DNA from: an uncultured Sphingorhabdus sp. | Lineage (GTDB): Bacteria > Pseudomonadota > Alphaproteobacteria > Sphingomonadales > Sphingomonadaceae | Length of the DNA: 8,032 nucleotides | Direction of reading: 5' to 3' | Assembly: GCA_937873665.1 (NCBI GenBank) | Contig: CALMYW010000508.1 | Coordinates: forward strand, 1 to 8,032 | Part shown: positions 5,867 through 8,032 of the stretch, in pieces | Numbering within the stretch: the first letter of the stretch is position 1 | How the letters are laid out: each line of letters starts with the position of its first letter | Position numbers and translations under genes: made by a program | Notes under the pieces: model-generated | Seen by the model: the letters and a program-made list of their open reading frames with translations, nothing else | The model's database searches: none | What the model was told of the DNA's origin: nothing

Positions 5867-6415
5867 ATGACTGACCGCGACGTGAAACGGGATGCCGAGG
5901 TGGAAGCCGGCGATGAGATTAACGCCACAGAAGCTGGTGAAACTTCACAGGGTGAGCCGATTTTCAGGTTCGGTGGTTCCTCCTCGCACACGTCGGCGCA
6001 GGAGCAATACAAGCGATTGATCGATGCCGAGGCCGGGCGGCAAGGCTTGCCGCTGGCACATCTCGCGGATCGTATCGCAATTGGGCGTTCGCGCCTGCAT
6101 AAGGTGATCCGCGGCCAGGGCTTGTTGCGCGAAGATCTGCGCGACCGGTTGTTCGAGGTGCTCGGCATCGATGCGGTTCTTGCCCGGTTCTGCGTGGCCT
6201 TGCTCGATGACTACAAAGCCTACGCCAATCCCGATGTCTTTCTAACCTGTGAAGCGATGAAGGGCTTTTACACAGAGATCGTGACCCGCCAGCGCGGTGA
6301 AATCCTGGTCTCGCTGCGCCCCTCGATCATTCATGAAACGCAGCGCCGTGCATACGACATGCTATTGACCCATCAGGCCCGCGTGCTGGAAAATGAGCAG
6401 TCGCTTCAGGCCTGA
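5867..6415 (+). CDS. Putative helix-turn-helix DNA-binding protein, candidate regulator of transfer
   Basis: I do not recognise this 182-residue protein as a named family. Residues 1-40 are acidic and low in hydrophobics, probably flexible. Residues about 45-102 look like a lambda-repressor/XRE-type helix-turn-helix: YKRLIDAEAGRQGLPLAHLA, then DRIAIGRSRLHKVIRGQG, where the second helix would be the recognition helix, then LREDLRDRLFEVLGID. The rest (103-182) is helical with a Leu/Ala and aromatic core and could mediate dimerisation. The gene is divergent from traA and convergent with the transglycosylase gene. That is the location held by traM/traJ/traY in the F plasmid, although no similarity to those proteins is claimed. 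A role in controlling the tra operon or its own gene is inference. Its start is set by GGAGGAG six bases upstream; a stem-loop covers its stop codon. Confidence 0.75.
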   Translation: MTDRDVKRDAEVEAGDEINATEAGETSQGEPIFRFGGSSSHTSAQEQYKRLIDAEAGRQGLPLAHLADRIAIGRSRLHKVIRGQGLLREDLRDRLFEVLGIDAVLARFCVALLDDYKAYANPDVFLTCEAMKGFYTEIVTRQRGEILVSLRPSIIHETQRRAYDMLLTHQARVLENEQSLQA

Positions 6416-6434
6416 CCGGGCTCTTTGTCAGGCC
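6409..6434 (+). terminator. Stem-loop at the stop codon of the HTH gene
   Basis: GGCCTGAC and GTCAGGCC form a perfect eight-base stem around a ten-base loop that ends in CTCTTT. The stem includes the TGA stop. No T-run follows, so it may be a weak terminator or an mRNA-stabilising structure. It sits at a convergent gene boundary, where a bidirectional terminator would be expected. The rest of 6435-6615 shows nothing assignable. Confidence 0.4.
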
Positions 6435-6615
6435 GGGGAGGATCTGATTTGGCATCTGTGTGCCGGATCAGCATCCATACGGTGAACGGCGCGCGTCCGA
6501 TCTTTGCCTTGCGCCCGTGTCCGGGGCGGGATCTGGGCCTAGCATCCGGAATGGTTGGCGCACCTCTTGTTGATACCGGTTTGCCCGGCGTCAGACTTGT
6601 GCCGTGACTGGCCGC

Positions 6616-7482
6616 TCAAGCTCCATCGAACCGGGTAAACTCGGGGTGACGATAGCCAGACGCGTGTACGGCGCGTTTTGTCAGCACGCCGCGATCACCT
6701 GCCGGTTTGCGCGCTTGCTGATCGAGCGCGATCAGGCGATTCCAGTTTTTGAGAATGATGCTGACATAGTGCCGGGTTTCCGGGATCGCGGGTACCCGCC
6801 CTTCCCGCAATGAGCGCCGCTCCGGCCCGGCATTGTATGCGGCCAGGGCCAGATCGAAGCGTCCGAACCGGTCGAGCTGCTGGCGCAGATACCAGGCGCC
6901 GGCCCGTAAGTTCGCGGCCGGATCGAACGGGTTGGAAAGGCCGAGGGCCCGGGCCGTTCCTGGCATGATCTGCATCATGCCCGCCGCGCCTGCCCGGCTT
7001 ACCGCATACGCGTTGAACCCGGATTCCTGCGCGATGAGGGCATCAAGCAGGCGGCGCGGCAAATCGAATTCACACGCGATTTGCGCAACTGTCCCGAAAT
7101 ACAAGGCGCGCCGCTGTTCGGTTTCTGGAGGGTTCCACCATGTTGGCGTGTAAGGCTCGCCCCGGCAGTTTTGGCGGGCAGCCAAACCCGGTGCATGCGC
7201 AGCAACATCGTCGCCCTGCTCTGGTGCGATACCTGCCTGTGCTGTCCCAGCAAAATTCCGGTCAATTGCTGCGCGGGGATCGGACAACATCGCATTCAGG
7301 ACTGCTTCGCGAGATCCGGATGGATCATGCGGTACTTCCTCGCTGACGGAAAGTGTGCCGGGCATCCAGGCTGCGGTGTCAGCGCTGTTCGTGAAATCGA
7401 GCAGCTCGGCCTCGCGCGCAAAAATCGTGGCAGATGGCCCGGCCAGGAGCATCAGCGCGGACAAAATTCTTGAGAGTTTCAT
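6616..7482 (-). CDS. Secreted lytic transglycosylase (SLT domain) of the transfer region
   Basis: Lytic transglycosylases cleave peptidoglycan glycan strands; in conjugation loci they make room for the envelope-spanning apparatus (VirB1 and F Orf169 role, family knowledge). The 288-residue protein has a signal peptide (MKLSRILSALMLLAGPSATIFA). A poorly structured linker to about 105 follows, then the SLT domain at about 125-255. Its motifs are in order: ALIAQESGFNAYAVS with catalytic Glu153, GAAGMMQIMPGTARALGL (166-182), NLRAGAWYLRQQLDRFG, ALAAYNAGP (212-220) and IPETRHYVSIIL. All catalytic signatures are present, so it should be active. ATG at 7482 is chosen because AAGGTG lies six bases before it and a signal peptide follows. 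The frame is open upstream to 7926, but that extension shows no domain. The C-terminal 35 residues are basic and unlike the enzyme core. Confidence 0.92.
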   Translation of the reverse strand: MKLSRILSALMLLAGPSATIFAREAELLDFTNSADTAAWMPGTLSVSEEVPHDPSGSREAVLNAMLSDPRAAIDRNFAGTAQAGIAPEQGDDVAAHAPGLAARQNCRGEPYTPTWWNPPETEQRRALYFGTVAQIACEFDLPRRLLDALIAQESGFNAYAVSRAGAAGMMQIMPGTARALGLSNPFDPAANLRAGAWYLRQQLDRFGRFDLALAAYNAGPERRSLREGRVPAIPETRHYVSIILKNWNRLIALDQQARKPAGDRGVLTKRAVHASGYRHPEFTRFDGA

Positions 7483-7504
7483 TTGACGCACCTTGCAGTG
7501 CGTG

Positions 7505-7532
7505 CGGTGGTAAGAATTGCGCGAAACCACCG
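7505..7532. promoter_or_regulatory. Inverted repeat upstream of the transglycosylase gene, possible operator
   Basis: CGGTGGT and ACCACCG are perfect seven-base arms separated by 14 bases (centre to centre 21 bases, two helical turns), located 23-50 bases before the start codon. A TTGACG that could be a -35 element lies 20 bases upstream (7557-7552, minus strand). The repeat would thus cover the -10 and start-site region, a typical place for a repressor. It could instead be a leader hairpin. Confidence 0.4.
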
Positions 7533-7551
7533 AAGCAAATCTCGGCAAGGT

Positions 7552-7557
7552 CGTCAA
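7552..7557 (-). promoter_or_regulatory. Possible -35 element (TTGACG) of the transglycosylase gene
   Basis: Minus-strand TTGACG, 70 bases before the start codon. No convincing -10 is seen 16-19 bases downstream, so this is a tentative call that rests mainly on the location of the inverted repeat next to it. Confidence 0.22.
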
Positions 7558-7931
7558 CCTGGGCGACGACGTGCCAATTGGTAGCCCGAACTGCACCGGG
7601 CACTGGCCCCCTCTTGCTGTATTGGCGGCTATTGCCTGCCCCGGCAGTACGGCCAGCGCGGGTGGTTGGAGGATGAGATCGCTGGGTTCCCCGGCAGAGG
7701 ACGTGCTTGCTCGCGGCGCTAAACGCTTATATTGAAAACATAATACCGTTGACCTGGCGCCATCGATGGAAGGCAGGGGCCCGCTCCACCGGGGGACTGT
7801 GACGATGCGATTGAGTAGGACATCCATGCTCCTCGGCTCCTGGCGGCCGGATTCAGGTGAAGCTGATGGACCAAGCATAGCGCTGCGTGCGGCGCCATGC
7901 GACGCGTAAGGCAGCTGGGTGGGCATTGGCG

Positions 7932-8032
7932 GTGAAAACTGAGCAATCGCAGCCGGTTATTTTCGGAGTTGAAACCTGGCCTGACTTCACCATCGCCCAG
8001 GGTGCGTCGCCTCCGCCGATCGCAGCGCAGCT
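7932..8032 (+). CDS. Possible start of a gene running off the right edge, unknown product
   Basis: From GTG at 7932 the plus strand is open to the window end (33 complete codons), beginning MKTEQSQPVIFGVETWPDFT. In-frame starts GTG at 7887 and TTG at 7926 also exist; the nearest upstream stop is at 7878-7880. The ribosome site is weak. The antisense frame is also open here, so this may not be a gene. Nothing in the fragment points to a function. Confidence 0.28.
   Translation, partial: MKTEQSQPVIFGVETWPDFTIAQGASPPPIAAQ

Larger units (their letters stand above)
7483..7931. other. Apparently non-coding region with palindromes and an AT-rich patch
   Basis: About 450 bases with no convincing gene, although a minus-strand frame stays open through it. 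Visible structure: the inverted repeat at 7505-7532; palindrome CCAATTGG (7574-7581); palindrome CTGCC-CC-GGCAG (7636-7647); the nine-base direct repeat CCCCGGCAG at 7639-7647 and 7689-7697, 50 bases apart; an AT-rich patch at 7727-7745; and overlapping palindromes TGGCGCCA (7755-7762) and CCATCGATGG (7760-7769). Such structure fits a regulatory region or a transfer origin. In F, oriT lies next to the transglycosylase gene orf169, but no nic site can be named here. Confidence 0.45.

Noticed and set aside
5641..6168. Minus-strand frame of 175 codons antisense to the HTH gene
   Set aside because: Serine/arginine/cysteine-rich composition typical of an antisense shadow; the plus-strand gene has a strong ribosome site and an HTH pattern.
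6425..6607. Plus-strand frame of 60 codons after the HTH gene
   Set aside because: Starts with TTG inside the stem-loop, no clear ribosome site, no recognisable features.
7483..7926. N-terminal extension of the transglycosylase frame to 436 residues
   Set aside because: The extension shows no domain, while ATG at 7482 has a ribosome site and is followed directly by a signal peptide.

Overview
The window carries the start of an F-type (MPF-F) conjugative type IV secretion locus from a high-GC bacterium, most likely an alphaproteobacterium. The gene order traA-traL-traE-traK-traB-dsbC-traV, with a DsbC-type isomerase between traB and traV, is the arrangement I associate with large plasmids of Sphingomonadales. 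That placement is inference from gene order and composition; there is no rRNA or other taxonomic marker here.

Layout: the transfer operon is on the minus strand and reads right to left from about 5225 to beyond the left edge. It encodes the pilin TraA, the small membrane proteins TraL and TraE, the secretin-like TraK, the VirB10-like scaffold TraB, a periplasmic disulfide isomerase and a TraV lipoprotein cut by the window edge. From traL to traV the genes are separated by 1-11 bases or overlap by 1-4 bases, so this part is a translationally coupled operon. Only traA and traL are separated by a larger gap (61 bases), and that gap holds a strong GC-rich hairpin. Upstream of traA lies about 640 bases without a convincing gene. 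A plus-strand gene at 5867-6415 then encodes a small helix-turn-helix protein, divergent from the tra operon and a good candidate regulator. Convergent with it, a minus-strand gene (6616-7482) encodes a secreted lytic transglycosylase. The region 7483-7931 looks non-coding and contains an inverted repeat, adjacent palindromes and an AT-rich patch. A possible plus-strand gene start runs off the right edge.

How the genes fit together: the transglycosylase would open peptidoglycan for the apparatus. TraV, TraK and TraB form the outer-membrane core complex that spans the envelope. TraL and TraE are inner-membrane parts needed for pilus assembly, and TraA is the pilus subunit. DsbC would maintain disulfides in the cysteine-rich Tra proteins exported by this system. 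The arrangement transglycosylase / regulator / traA-L-E-K-B resembles the F plasmid order orf169 / traM-J-Y / traA-L-E-K-B.

No clearly new system is visible. The most unusual items are a cytoplasmic-looking N-terminal extension of about 117 residues fused in frame to the TraV lipoprotein, in-frame hexanucleotide tracts in both traV and traA, the traA-traL hairpin, the unrecognised HTH regulator, and the operator- or oriT-like structure upstream of the transglycosylase gene.
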